The notes under the pieces are model-generated. The model had not been told where the DNA came from. It was given only the letters and a program-made list of their open reading frames with translations, and ran no database searches. Positions 44,496 through 52,533 of a DNA stretch of 64,000 nucleotides are shown in pieces. Position 1 is the first letter of the stretch. Each line of letters begins with the position of its first letter. The position numbers were made by a program, and so were the translations under genes. The stretch is from Bacteroidota bacterium (GTDB taxonomy: Bacteria; Bacteroidota; Bacteroidia; Chitinophagales; LD1), in assembly GCA_018267365.1 (NCBI GenBank), contig JAFDYQ010000003.1, positions 124,001 through 188,000 of the forward strand, in the 5' to 3' direction.

Positions 44496-45518
44496 ATGAT
44501 ACGCACATGCACTAAGTGTAAAAGGGTATCGAGATCGCTGGCTCTCGTGCTGGCGATGATCCTATCGTCTGCCTGTCAGGCGCAGTATGCTCCTGCAGCA
44601 GGCCTGCCCGGTAGTACAGCGATCTCTGCCTCGGCAGACTCCATCGTGATGTGGGCAGAGTCCTGCATGGTGGTACGTGGCCCACAGGATATAGCTGTAC
44701 CGTCGTCGGGATATGCATCAGCGGGAGACTCCTCTCAGGCTGTGGGACCGGCAGGCACCAATACGATCGTAAGCCTGGGCGACGGCGGCGTAGCTACGCT
44801 GTCATTTGCTCATGCCATAGTCAATGGACCGGGATCTGATTTTGCGGTATTCGAAAACGGATTCGCCCTTGGTTCTCCACAGCAGGCTTTTCTTGAGTTG
44901 GGTTTTGTGGAGGTGAGTAGCGACGGGCAGCGCTTTGTGCGCTTCCCCGCCATAGATGACACGCAGAATACCACTCAACTAGGTAATGCGGGCACGATGG
45001 ATGCTGCTACGCTCCATAACCTGGCAGGTAAATATGTCTCCGGCTATGGTACCCCCTTTGACCTGGAGGAGATTAAGGACTCTGCCGGTATAGATATCAA
45101 TCACATCACCCACGTGCGCGTCAGAGATGTAGTGGGCACACTGAGCGACACGTTTGCTACTCACGATAGTCGGGGACGCAAGATCAATGATCCATATCCT
45201 ACTGCCTTTGCCTCGGGAGGCTTTGACCTGGACGCTGTCGCAGTCATGCATGCTGACGGGCTCACAAGTGTGCAGGATGCCAATGTAATATCTGCATGTG
45301 TGTACCCTAACCCTGTATCATCACGCCTCTACGTACAGACTTATATTCCCTCTCAGGAGGCTAGTTTATCTGTACGGAGTATCACAGGGCCAGTGGTGCA
45401 GACAGTATCATTTGCGGGGGCTGTGAGCATAGACATGTCTGCCTTGGCGCCCGGTGTGTATGAGGCCACGGTCACTACAGCCTTTTCATCATCTACTCAC
45501 CTGATCGTGAAGCAATGA
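44496..45518 (+). CDS. T9SS-sorted surface protein of unknown function in B12 operon
   Basis: A 340-residue secreted protein. The signal peptide ends SACQAQ near residue 31. The mature domain (about 35-255) is beta-rich, with AGTNTIVSLGDGGVATLSFA, GPGSDFAVFENGFALGSPQQ, ELGFVEVSSDGQRFVRFPAI, THVRVRDVVGTLSD and GGFDLDAVAVMHA. The last ~75 residues are a T9SS type A sorting domain (CVYPNPVSSRLYVQT). I know similar proteins only as cell-surface proteins of Bacteroidota found near B12 receptors. It starts five bases after the DUF4465 gene and its stop overlaps the DUF5522 start. By context it may bind B12, a B12 carrier or a corrinoid analogue; nothing in the sequence proves this. Confidence 0.8.
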   Translation: MIRTCTKCKRVSRSLALVLAMILSSACQAQYAPAAGLPGSTAISASADSIVMWAESCMVVRGPQDIAVPSSGYASAGDSSQAVGPAGTNTIVSLGDGGVATLSFAHAIVNGPGSDFAVFENGFALGSPQQAFLELGFVEVSSDGQRFVRFPAIDDTQNTTQLGNAGTMDAATLHNLAGKYVSGYGTPFDLEEIKDSAGIDINHITHVRVRDVVGTLSDTFATHDSRGRKINDPYPTAFASGGFDLDAVAVMHADGLTSVQDANVISACVYPNPVSSRLYVQTYIPSQEASLSVRSITGPVVQTVSFAGAVSIDMSALAPGVYEATVTTAFSSSTHLIVKQ

Positions 45519-45697
45519 AAGAAGCTACATCAGAGGAGCAGAATAGAAGTATAAAGGAGGACGTAAAGCCACCAGAGCAGCTGTACTACATGGAGAATGG
45601 ACTGATGGTATTTACGGCTGCGTATCATCTGGCGCGCGGCTTCTGCTGCAAGAATGGATGCCGCCACTGCCCTTATGGTTTCAGGAAGAAGCAATGA
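45515..45697 (+). CDS. Small Cys-rich DUF5522 protein in B12 operon
   Basis: A 60-residue protein without signal peptide. The N-terminal ~20 residues are charged. The rest (QLYYMENGLMVFTAAYHLAR, then GFCCKNGCRHCPYGFRKK) matches the DUF5522 pattern, with four cysteines as CC-xxx-C-xx-C-P and a basic tail. The cysteines may bind zinc or an iron-sulphur cluster. Both ends are translationally coupled: its ATG overlaps the preceding stop (ATGA at 45515) and its stop overlaps the BtuB ATG (45694). This cytoplasmic protein sits among exported proteins, so a role in corrinoid handling or regulation is possible; function unknown. Confidence 0.85.
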   Translation: MKEATSEEQNRSIKEDVKPPEQLYYMENGLMVFTAAYHLARGFCCKNGCRHCPYGFRKKQ

Positions 45698-47607
45698 AGA
45701 GGCTGCATACATATGCAGGTGCTATGGCTATGCTAGTGTCCCTACAGGGAGTCTCTGCTGGGATCAGTGACACGACAGTACAACTTCACACGGTCACGAT
45801 AGACACGAGCAGGACCAATAGGGCAGGAGACGATCAGGGGAACGCTATAACTATGGTCGATTTTAAAGATGCAGATGGCAGGAAGGCGTCGGAAATACTA
45901 TCTGACTTCTCCGGCATCTACCTGAAAAACTATGGTGTGGGTCAGCTGAGCTCGATATCGCTCAAAGGTGGCTCGGCAGCTCAAACGGAAGTACAGTGGA
46001 ACGGTATCAAGATGAATAATCCCAACACAGGGCAGGTAGATCTCTCACTCTTTGATATTGCTGCCGGCGATAGGCTGACCATATCTGACCGTGGGATCCG
46101 TGGCACTAGTATAGGAGGTGTGGTAGGTATAGGCAATGACATGAGATTGCCACGCAATGCCGCGCTGCAGTGGGATAATACCTTACGGATGGGTAGCTTC
46201 GGTGAGCACGTGGTGTCCAGCCGGGCGCTCTATCGATCGGGCCGGTTCACAGGGTCTACACGGGTGGGCTATCTGGGAGCAGACAACGACTTTACATTTA
46301 AAAAGAGTACACTGCCTGATGCGCCGAGCGCACGCCAGACAAATGCTGCTACAAGGTTACTGTCCGTCATGCAGCAGTTCCAATATACTTTTCATAGAGG
46401 AGTCGTTTTGGGGGCTGACCTATGGCTGACAGATGCTGATCGCCAGCTGTCTCCGGTCATATCTGTAGATGGTGGATCTGAACGGCAGTGGGACCGATCG
46501 TATCGCGCCATGCTGCATGTGGGAGGCAAAGAAGGGAAATTCTCGTATTCATTCCGGTCAGCATATCTCTATGACAGGATGCGCTACCTGGACTCCGCTA
46601 CGGCCATCGATAGCCGCTCTGTATCGCATGCCCTGCGCAATGTACTGACGGCAAAGTATGTCTGGCCCGGATCTGTGACACTGGCAGGCCGGGCGCACTA
46701 TGACCGCGAGATGGCTATTTCATCCGGCTATGACCGATCATGGACGAGAGACTTATATGGACTGGCAGCAGAGCTGCGCTACGATCATAGTAGTGGTTTC
46801 AATGCTTCAGGCAGTATAGGTGTAGAGATGCAGGGAAGCCGACCGCTGCCACTGCCCGCCTCATTCGCTGTAGGCCTTCGCAAAAAGTTTAAAGCCGAGA
46901 CGCTTATCATCTCGCTATCGGGGGCGCATGCCTATCGCCTGCCGGGGCTGAATGATCTGTACTGGAGTGCGGGAGGCAATCCGGACCTTCGCCCCGAGAA
47001 AGCATGGAAGAGTAACCTTGAGCTGGGATACATGCACTCCTACTGGCTAAACTTTATGGCGAATGGATTTTATAACTATGTCAAGGACTGGATACAGTGG
47101 TCCCCGGAGTCCGGCAGCGCCATCTGGACAGCGCAGAATCTAAAGCGAGTGGTATCCCGCGGAGCGACTCTGGAGCTCAAGATACAGAGCAAGCCGGATA
47201 TGAATACAAAGGGCTTTGTAGCCAGCGGCGGCCTGAGCTATAGTTATACCAATACGATCTCTCTGGATTCCAGCTCTGCTAATGATAAATCCAGAGGCAA
47301 GCAACTGATCTATGTGCCGCTGCACAATCTCTCAACCTCGATCCGCCTGCAATATCGTCGGTTTTATGTGCAGGTCAGCCAGTCTTATACAGGGTTGCGC
47401 TTTATCACTACAGATGATTCGCAGGCGCTGAAGCCGTACTATCTGCTGCACCTGGAAGTGGGCAAAGACATCTATCTGAAAACACAACGCCTGGGTCTAG
47501 CCTTTCGGATCAATAATATAACCAATCAGGAATATCAACTTGTCTCGCAGCGGCCTATGCCGGGGAGAAGTTTTGAAGGTATACTGAGAATAAATCTATC
47601 AAAATGA
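45694..47607 (+). CDS. btuB: BtuB-type TonB-dependent cobalamin receptor
   Basis: A 637-residue outer-membrane receptor. The start is ATG 45694 (MKRLHTYAGAMAMLVSLQG), giving a signal peptide ending VSAG; a longer reading from 45658 is unlikely. The plug domain (about 45-155) has SEILSDFSGIYLKNYGVGQL and SISLKGGSAAQTEVQWNG, typical of cobalamin/siderophore receptors. The barrel has many aromatic-girdled strands, and conserved PGLNDLYWSAGGNPDLRPEK in the second half. It is shorter than SusC-type receptors and has no CarboxypepD-like N-domain, which fits BtuB. The riboswitch and neighbours make B12 the likely substrate. Confidence 0.9.
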   Translation: MKRLHTYAGAMAMLVSLQGVSAGISDTTVQLHTVTIDTSRTNRAGDDQGNAITMVDFKDADGRKASEILSDFSGIYLKNYGVGQLSSISLKGGSAAQTEVQWNGIKMNNPNTGQVDLSLFDIAAGDRLTISDRGIRGTSIGGVVGIGNDMRLPRNAALQWDNTLRMGSFGEHVVSSRALYRSGRFTGSTRVGYLGADNDFTFKKSTLPDAPSARQTNAATRLLSVMQQFQYTFHRGVVLGADLWLTDADRQLSPVISVDGGSERQWDRSYRAMLHVGGKEGKFSYSFRSAYLYDRMRYLDSATAIDSRSVSHALRNVLTAKYVWPGSVTLAGRAHYDREMAISSGYDRSWTRDLYGLAAELRYDHSSGFNASGSIGVEMQGSRPLPLPASFAVGLRKKFKAETLIISLSGAHAYRLPGLNDLYWSAGGNPDLRPEKAWKSNLELGYMHSYWLNFMANGFYNYVKDWIQWSPESGSAIWTAQNLKRVVSRGATLELKIQSKPDMNTKGFVASGGLSYSYTNTISLDSSSANDKSRGKQLIYVPLHNLSTSIRLQYRRFYVQVSQSYTGLRFITTDDSQALKPYYLLHLEVGKDIYLKTQRLGLAFRINNITNQEYQLVSQRPMPGRSFEGILRINLSK

Positions 47608-48641
47608 AAAGTATAATAGGAGGGATCCTTGCTACCATGATCCTGCTGCTCAGCTCCTGTGGCAAACAGAAAGTAAGCGGTAGCGCGAGCGGTCACGTGA
47701 TAGTAGTAAATGAAGGCGGCTACAGGCATGGTGATGCATCTATATCCGTGTATGACCCGACCGCAAAGGTGATTGTAAATGATGTGTTTCAAACTCAAAA
47801 TGGATTTGCACTGGGTGATGTAGCGCAGTCCATCCATATGATAGGTGATACGGCCTACATTGTGCTCAATTATTCTAAAGACATCGTGATAGCAAACGCT
47901 GCGGACAACTTTCGCTACCTCGGGCATATCGCCATGCCTAATACTTCTCCTCGTTATTTTCTGCCCGTGAGCAGCAACAAGGCCTACGTGACAGAGCTCT
48001 ATGCCCACAAAATATGGATACTGGACTATCGCAGCGGGGTGATGACGGGGAGTATCTCCGTAACCGGCTGGACTGAGCAGCTACTCTCAGATGGCGGCAA
48101 AGTATATGTACTGGAGCGGACCGCACCGTCGGAGACGCCTGTGCACAAACTGCTCATGATAGACCCGACCAATGACCAGATCACTAATGAACTGAATCTC
48201 GCTACAGATCCCAGCAATATGGTGATGACTGATGATCACAAACTCTGGGTGCTGACATCACTGCAGTCTGGTCCTGCTGAGCAGGCAGCCCTGTACCAGA
48301 TCGATCCTCAGTCATTGTCAGTTTTGAAAAAGCTTGACTTTGACTCTGCTGCCACTCCATCTTACCTTAGGTATTCTTCTTTTGCACATCAGCTTTTGTT
48401 TTCCATGAATGGTATCTATAAGATGTCCCAAAATGACAGTGCGCTGCCCGATACAGCTTTCATAACCTCTGACCACTGGAATGTATATGGGCTCAACGCT
48501 GATCCTGATAATGGCGACGTATATATCAGCGATGCTATAGACTATCAGCAGGCCTCCCACATCATGCGCTATACCAAAGATGGCTCACCCGTCGATGCTT
48601 TCAACGCCGGTATAATAACAAATGGATTCGTGTTCAGGTAG
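47604..48641 (+). CDS. DUF5074/YncE-like beta-propeller lipoprotein (BtuG-like)
   Basis: A 345-residue lipoprotein, signal ending LSSC near residue 19. The mature part is a repeated four-strand propeller pattern: SGHVIVVNEGGYRHGDASIS, QSIHMIGDTAYIVLNYSKDI, KAYVTELYAHKIWILDYRSG, SDGGKVYVLERTA, HKLWVLTSLQ and NGDVYISDAIDYQQ. This matches DUF5074, the family of BtuG, surface B12-binding proteins of Bacteroides that bind B12 very tightly and pass it to BtuB; that role is taken from the family. It overlaps btuB by four bases, as expected for partners. Confidence 0.88.
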   Translation: MKSIIGGILATMILLLSSCGKQKVSGSASGHVIVVNEGGYRHGDASISVYDPTAKVIVNDVFQTQNGFALGDVAQSIHMIGDTAYIVLNYSKDIVIANAADNFRYLGHIAMPNTSPRYFLPVSSNKAYVTELYAHKIWILDYRSGVMTGSISVTGWTEQLLSDGGKVYVLERTAPSETPVHKLLMIDPTNDQITNELNLATDPSNMVMTDDHKLWVLTSLQSGPAEQAALYQIDPQSLSVLKKLDFDSAATPSYLRYSSFAHQLLFSMNGIYKMSQNDSALPDTAFITSDHWNVYGLNADPDNGDVYISDAIDYQQASHIMRYTKDGSPVDAFNAGIITNGFVFR

Positions 48642-49799
48642 ATGAGAGTCGCATATATCATAAGTATTATTCTGATGGCAGTGCTGTACGGCTCCGTACT
48701 GGCAGGGTGCGGGGAGGGGGCAGAGGCAAGCCGTAAGCCGGCGGAGTTAGTTATTGACTCCCTGGTGCCGGTTGTTTCTCATAGTTTCCGTATTGACTAC
48801 TATCCTTCCTATAAAGTCATCACGGTCTTTGCTCCCGGTCAGGACCGACCTACCCGGTATGTGACGTGTAATAAGGAAGTAATGCTACCGGATGATCTGA
48901 AAGAAGCTACTCGCATAGACATGCCGGTGAGCAGAGTGGCCTGTCTGTCTACCACACATATAGGCGCTCTGGAGCTGCTGGATGCGCGCCACTGCATAGC
49001 CGTAGTGGCCAATACGGACCTGATCTGTGACTCTGCGACGCGCATGATGATAGGCACGGGAGCGATCAGGAGCGCCGGTCACGACTATCAGCCGGACTAT
49101 GAGACCATAGCAGCACTCAAACCTCAGCTGCTTTTCTCAGATGGGGAGAGTGGTAGCTCTGTGCAGGTCACAAATAAGCTCAAAGCGCTGGGTATAAAAG
49201 TGGTTTCGTCCAGGGATTATTTTGAGCAGGAACCGCTGGCGCGGGCTGAATGGATCAAGTTCTTTGCGGCTTTCGTAGGCAAAGAAAAAATGGCAGACAG
49301 TATCTTTGCGAAGGTAAAGGCTAACTATGACCTCAGGCGTCAAAGTACTGCGGAAGGAGGTGCGCATCCGGCCGTCTTTTGCAATGTGCCTTATAACGGA
49401 ATATGGTATATGCCCTGCGGCAAAAACTATGTAGCGCGCCTGATCACAGATGCGGGTGGCAGGTTTCTTTGGCAAGAGGACAAACCTATCAATGGTCTAA
49501 ACCTTACCCTGACTTTTGAGCAAGTATATGCGAGGGCAATGAATGCCGATGTCTGGATCAACCCCGGTGTCGTGACTTCTCTGAAGCAGTTGGGTGCGCA
49601 GGACGCCAAATTCAAACTTTTCAAAGCTTATAAGACCGGTCAGGTGTATAACTGCACCAATAGGCTCTCGCCGGGAGGCGGTATGGATATGTGGGAGACG
49701 GGCACCTTCCGGCCTGATATAGTATTGCGGGATCTTTCTCTTATTTTTCAGCCGGGGCGCGCTGAGGCCAATCTTTATTACTACAAGCGGTTGCAGTGA
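48642..49799 (+). CDS. btuF: Cobalamin ABC transporter substrate-binding lipoprotein (BtuF-like)
   Basis: A 385-residue periplasmic binding protein of the FepB/BtuF class, anchored as a lipoprotein (lipobox VLAGC near residue 23). Typical segments are SRVACLSTTHIGALELLDA, PDYETIAALKPQLLFSDGES, LKALGIKVVSSRDYFEQEPL, EWIKFFAAFVGKEKMADSIF and PGGGMDMWETGTFRPDIVLR. It begins directly after the BtuG-like stop and its own stop overlaps the permease start. Siderophore binding is possible for this class, but the riboswitch points to cobalamin. Confidence 0.88.
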   Translation: MRVAYIISIILMAVLYGSVLAGCGEGAEASRKPAELVIDSLVPVVSHSFRIDYYPSYKVITVFAPGQDRPTRYVTCNKEVMLPDDLKEATRIDMPVSRVACLSTTHIGALELLDARHCIAVVANTDLICDSATRMMIGTGAIRSAGHDYQPDYETIAALKPQLLFSDGESGSSVQVTNKLKALGIKVVSSRDYFEQEPLARAEWIKFFAAFVGKEKMADSIFAKVKANYDLRRQSTAEGGAHPAVFCNVPYNGIWYMPCGKNYVARLITDAGGRFLWQEDKPINGLNLTLTFEQVYARAMNADVWINPGVVTSLKQLGAQDAKFKLFKAYKTGQVYNCTNRLSPGGGMDMWETGTFRPDIVLRDLSLIFQPGRAEANLYYYKRLQ

Positions 49800-50800
49800 G
49801 GCAAAGTAGCAGATCGATCATCTGGATATTGCTCTCCGTGGGAGTAGCCATCGTCTTCCTTCTACAGATGATAGTAGGGTCGTATCCTGTGCCCTTGTCT
49901 CACTTGGTTTCACTCCATGCCAGCCTGGACGCCGGCGCCAGAGATATACTACTGCAGTCCCGGCTCCCTGCAGCTATAGCTGCGAGCATGGGCGGTGCCG
50001 CCCTCGCGGTCGGTGGCCTCCAGATGCAGACTTACTTTCGCAATCCTGTAGCGGGTCCCTTTGTATTGGGTATTTCCTCAGGCGCATCGCTCGGTGTGGC
50101 GATCTTTGTGATGCTATCAGGTGCCCTGGGTATCATGACCGATGCAGGGTGGGGGCTCATAGTCTCATCATCACTAGGTGCTGTACTGATGTTTCTCCTC
50201 GTCACGATCATAGCCCATAGGCTGAATAACGCCGTGTCAATGCTGATCATAGGACTGATGCTGGCCTCATTTGTCAATGCGCTGATAGAGGCCATACAGA
50301 CCGTCGCTACAGCAGACTCTATTAAGAGCTATCTTTTCTGGACGATGGGCAGCTACCGTAATATTACACTGGCACAGGTACCGGTGATGACTGGTGTGGT
50401 CGTCGCTGCGCTGATGATGAGCCTCACACTGGTCAAACCACTCAACCTGCTCCTGACAGGAGAGGAGTATGCACGTCTCTCGGGGTTAGATGTGGTGCGC
50501 AGCAGATTTTGGATAGTGATCAGTACCTGCCTGCTGACGGGCGGCGTCACTGCATTTTGCGGACCGGTAGGATTCATAGGGCTCGCCGTACCACACTTGG
50601 CCCGAGGCGTATTCAGAACCTCTGATCATAAAGTGCTGCTGCCAGCCACCATATTGCTAGGCGCCGCGATCAGCGGCCTTTGCAATCTCCTGACGGCTAT
50701 ACCTATTCATGGATTGGTATTCTCTATCAATACCGTTACATCTTTGATAGGCGCCCCTTTTGTGATATGGATCGTCTTTCGCGGCAGATCGCTCAGGTAG
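49796..50800 (+). CDS. btuC: Cobalamin ABC transporter permease (BtuC/FecCD family)
   Basis: A 334-residue inner-membrane permease with about ten helices. It starts at GTG 49796, overlapping the btuF stop (GTGA). FecCD/BtuC motifs are SRLPAAIAASMGGAALAVGG, QTYFRNPVAGPFVLGISSGA, RLSGLDVVRSRFWI and AFCGPVGFIGLAVPHLARG. The ABC-signature-facing EAA-like loop (GPVGFIGLAVPHLAR) is intact. Normally an ATPase gene (btuD) follows; here the operon ends and a threonine aldolase gene converges two bases later. Confidence 0.92.
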   Translation: MRQSSRSIIWILLSVGVAIVFLLQMIVGSYPVPLSHLVSLHASLDAGARDILLQSRLPAAIAASMGGAALAVGGLQMQTYFRNPVAGPFVLGISSGASLGVAIFVMLSGALGIMTDAGWGLIVSSSLGAVLMFLLVTIIAHRLNNAVSMLIIGLMLASFVNALIEAIQTVATADSIKSYLFWTMGSYRNITLAQVPVMTGVVVAALMMSLTLVKPLNLLLTGEEYARLSGLDVVRSRFWIVISTCLLTGGVTAFCGPVGFIGLAVPHLARGVFRTSDHKVLLPATILLGAAISGLCNLLTAIPIHGLVFSINTVTSLIGAPFVIWIVFRGRSLR

Positions 50801-50802
50801 AC

Positions 50803-51801
50803 TCAGAGCAGTGCGCCCAGCGCTGTGATCATCTCATCACTGATATCCAGATGTGTGACCATACGCACCAGCGTAGGGGAGAAGGGGGAAGTTTTAATGC
50901 CTTTGGCTGCCAGCATATCCGCCGTCTTTGCACTGTCCTCCACCTCAAATATCACGATGTTGGTCTCTACAGGAAGTACCTGATTGACCCAGCTACACTT
51001 TCTGAGCAGCGCTTCTATTTTCTTAGCCCTGTCATGATCGTCTGCGAGCCTCGCGATGTTATGCTCCAAAGCATAGATACCGGCCGCTGCCAGGTAGCCG
51101 CTCTGACGCATGCCGCCACCCATTACCTTGCGTATCTTGCGGGATTTTTTGATGAATGCTCTGGAACCAAGCAGCACTGATCCGGCAGGTGTGCCCAGCC
51201 CCTTGGATAGGCAGACCGATATGCTATCAAAGATCCCGGTAAGGTCAGTTGACTTCTTGCCAAGGGCCGTGAGAGCATTAAATATACGTGCGCCATCCAG
51301 ATGATAGATCAAACCTCGGGACCGTGCAAAGTCGCCTATCTCACGCATGCGGTCAAGCGTATATACGGCACCACCGCCTTTATTTACGGTATTCTCTATG
51401 CACACCATGCGGGTATTGGGGTACCAGTCGTAGTCAGGCAGTATACACCGCTCTATCTGATCCACGCTCATGATGCCGCGATCGCCATCTGTGAGGCGCA
51501 CAGAGACACCAGAGTGAAAGGCCCAGCCGCCCGTTTCATAGTTGTATATGTGGCATAGTTTGTCACATATGATCTCATCCAGGGGCTGCGTATGCGCCTT
51601 GACCGCGATCTGATTGGTCATGGTGCCGCTCGGGCAGAAGAGTCCGGCCTCCATACCAAACATGGCTGCGGCCATTTGCTCCAGTTGGATCACAGTAGGG
51701 TCTTCACCAAAAACATCATCTCCCACTGTCGCGCTGTACATGGCATCCAGCATGCCGCGGGTAGGCCTGGTCAGGGTATCACTGCGGAGGTCTATGATCA
51801 T
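50803..51801 (-). CDS. ltaE: Low-specificity L-threonine aldolase
   Basis: A 332-residue PLP-dependent enzyme that cleaves threonine and allo-threonine to glycine and acetaldehyde. The N-terminus IDLRSDTLTRPTRGMLDAM, the GDDVFGEDPTVIQLE stretch, HLDGARIFNALTALG and the PLP lysine in SVCLSKGLGTPAGSVLLGS are all family hallmarks. Cytoplasmic. It overlaps the rhomboid protease gene by four bases, so the two are translated from one transcript. Confidence 0.95.
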   Translation of the reverse strand: MIIDLRSDTLTRPTRGMLDAMYSATVGDDVFGEDPTVIQLEQMAAAMFGMEAGLFCPSGTMTNQIAVKAHTQPLDEIICDKLCHIYNYETGGWAFHSGVSVRLTDGDRGIMSVDQIERCILPDYDWYPNTRMVCIENTVNKGGGAVYTLDRMREIGDFARSRGLIYHLDGARIFNALTALGKKSTDLTGIFDSISVCLSKGLGTPAGSVLLGSRAFIKKSRKIRKVMGGGMRQSGYLAAAGIYALEHNIARLADDHDRAKKIEALLRKCSWVNQVLPVETNIVIFEVEDSAKTADMLAAKGIKTSPFSPTLVRMVTHLDISDEMITALGALL

Positions 51802-52421
51802 CTGTGTATGATTTGAGATATGAATGACATAAAGAGTTCGGGACGAAAGAGGAGGGGAAACACAAAGCCGAACAGCGCACCTGAGAAATGCGCCATGTGG
51901 CCTATATTGTCACGCTTGAGTTTGGCCATGTAGGCCGAGTAGGCCAGATAGATAGGGCCGAAAATGAATCCCGGTATGCCCGGCAGAAACATGATGCTGA
52001 TGCCGGTCATAGGTGTGAATAATATCGATGCAAAAACTACTGCCGAAACAGCACCCGAGGCACCCACAGCGTGGAAGTATTGATTGTTGCGCTGCTCTAT
52101 CAGGTCCGGCACGCTGGATAGGATCGCGGCCATGATGTAGAAAAAGAGGTAGCCCAGATGATTAGAGCTACCCAGCTGCGCACTGAAGTAGTACTCTATG
52201 ATAGGTCCAAAGCTGTAGAGTGCCAGCATATTAAACAGGAAATGCGGCCAGTCTGCATGCAGGAAGGCACTGGTGAGCAGCCTCCAATACTCCCGGTGAT
52301 ACCAGACTCTGGTAGGAGAGAAGCAGAACTGATCAAAAATATTCCCGTTCTGAAAGCCGGCGAAGGATACCACCAGATTGACAGCAATGAGTAGTATCGT
52401 GATATTAGCAGATGATGGCAT
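51798..52421 (-). CDS. Rhomboid-family intramembrane serine protease
   Basis: A 207-residue six- or seven-helix membrane protease. The start is ATG 52421 (MPSSANITILLIAVNLVVSF); an open frame extends 52 codons further with no matching family sequence. The motifs are HADWPHFLFNMLAL, the catalytic serine in GASGAVSAVVF and the catalytic histidine in IGHMAHFSGALFGF. Rhomboids cut membrane-anchored proteins; targets are unknown. The gene is divergent from the T9SS protein gene, with 112 bases between starts, and overlaps the aldolase gene. Confidence 0.93.
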   Translation of the reverse strand: MPSSANITILLIAVNLVVSFAGFQNGNIFDQFCFSPTRVWYHREYWRLLTSAFLHADWPHFLFNMLALYSFGPIIEYYFSAQLGSSNHLGYLFFYIMAAILSSVPDLIEQRNNQYFHAVGASGAVSAVVFASILFTPMTGISIMFLPGIPGFIFGPIYLAYSAYMAKLKRDNIGHMAHFSGALFGFVFPLLFRPELFMSFISQIIHR

Positions 52422-52533
52422 GGTCGTTTTGCGATGGTGAATATAACAATAGGAGGGATTGCTAAAAAATGATAATCTCATGACAAAGTCTGCTATGTAT
52501 AGTCTATATTTACGGGAGATAAATAATCGACAC

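Noticed and set aside
45658-45693. Twelve extra N-terminal codons for BtuB
   Set aside because: Starting at 45694 gives a normal signal peptide and a four-base overlap with the preceding gene, like the other genes of the operon.
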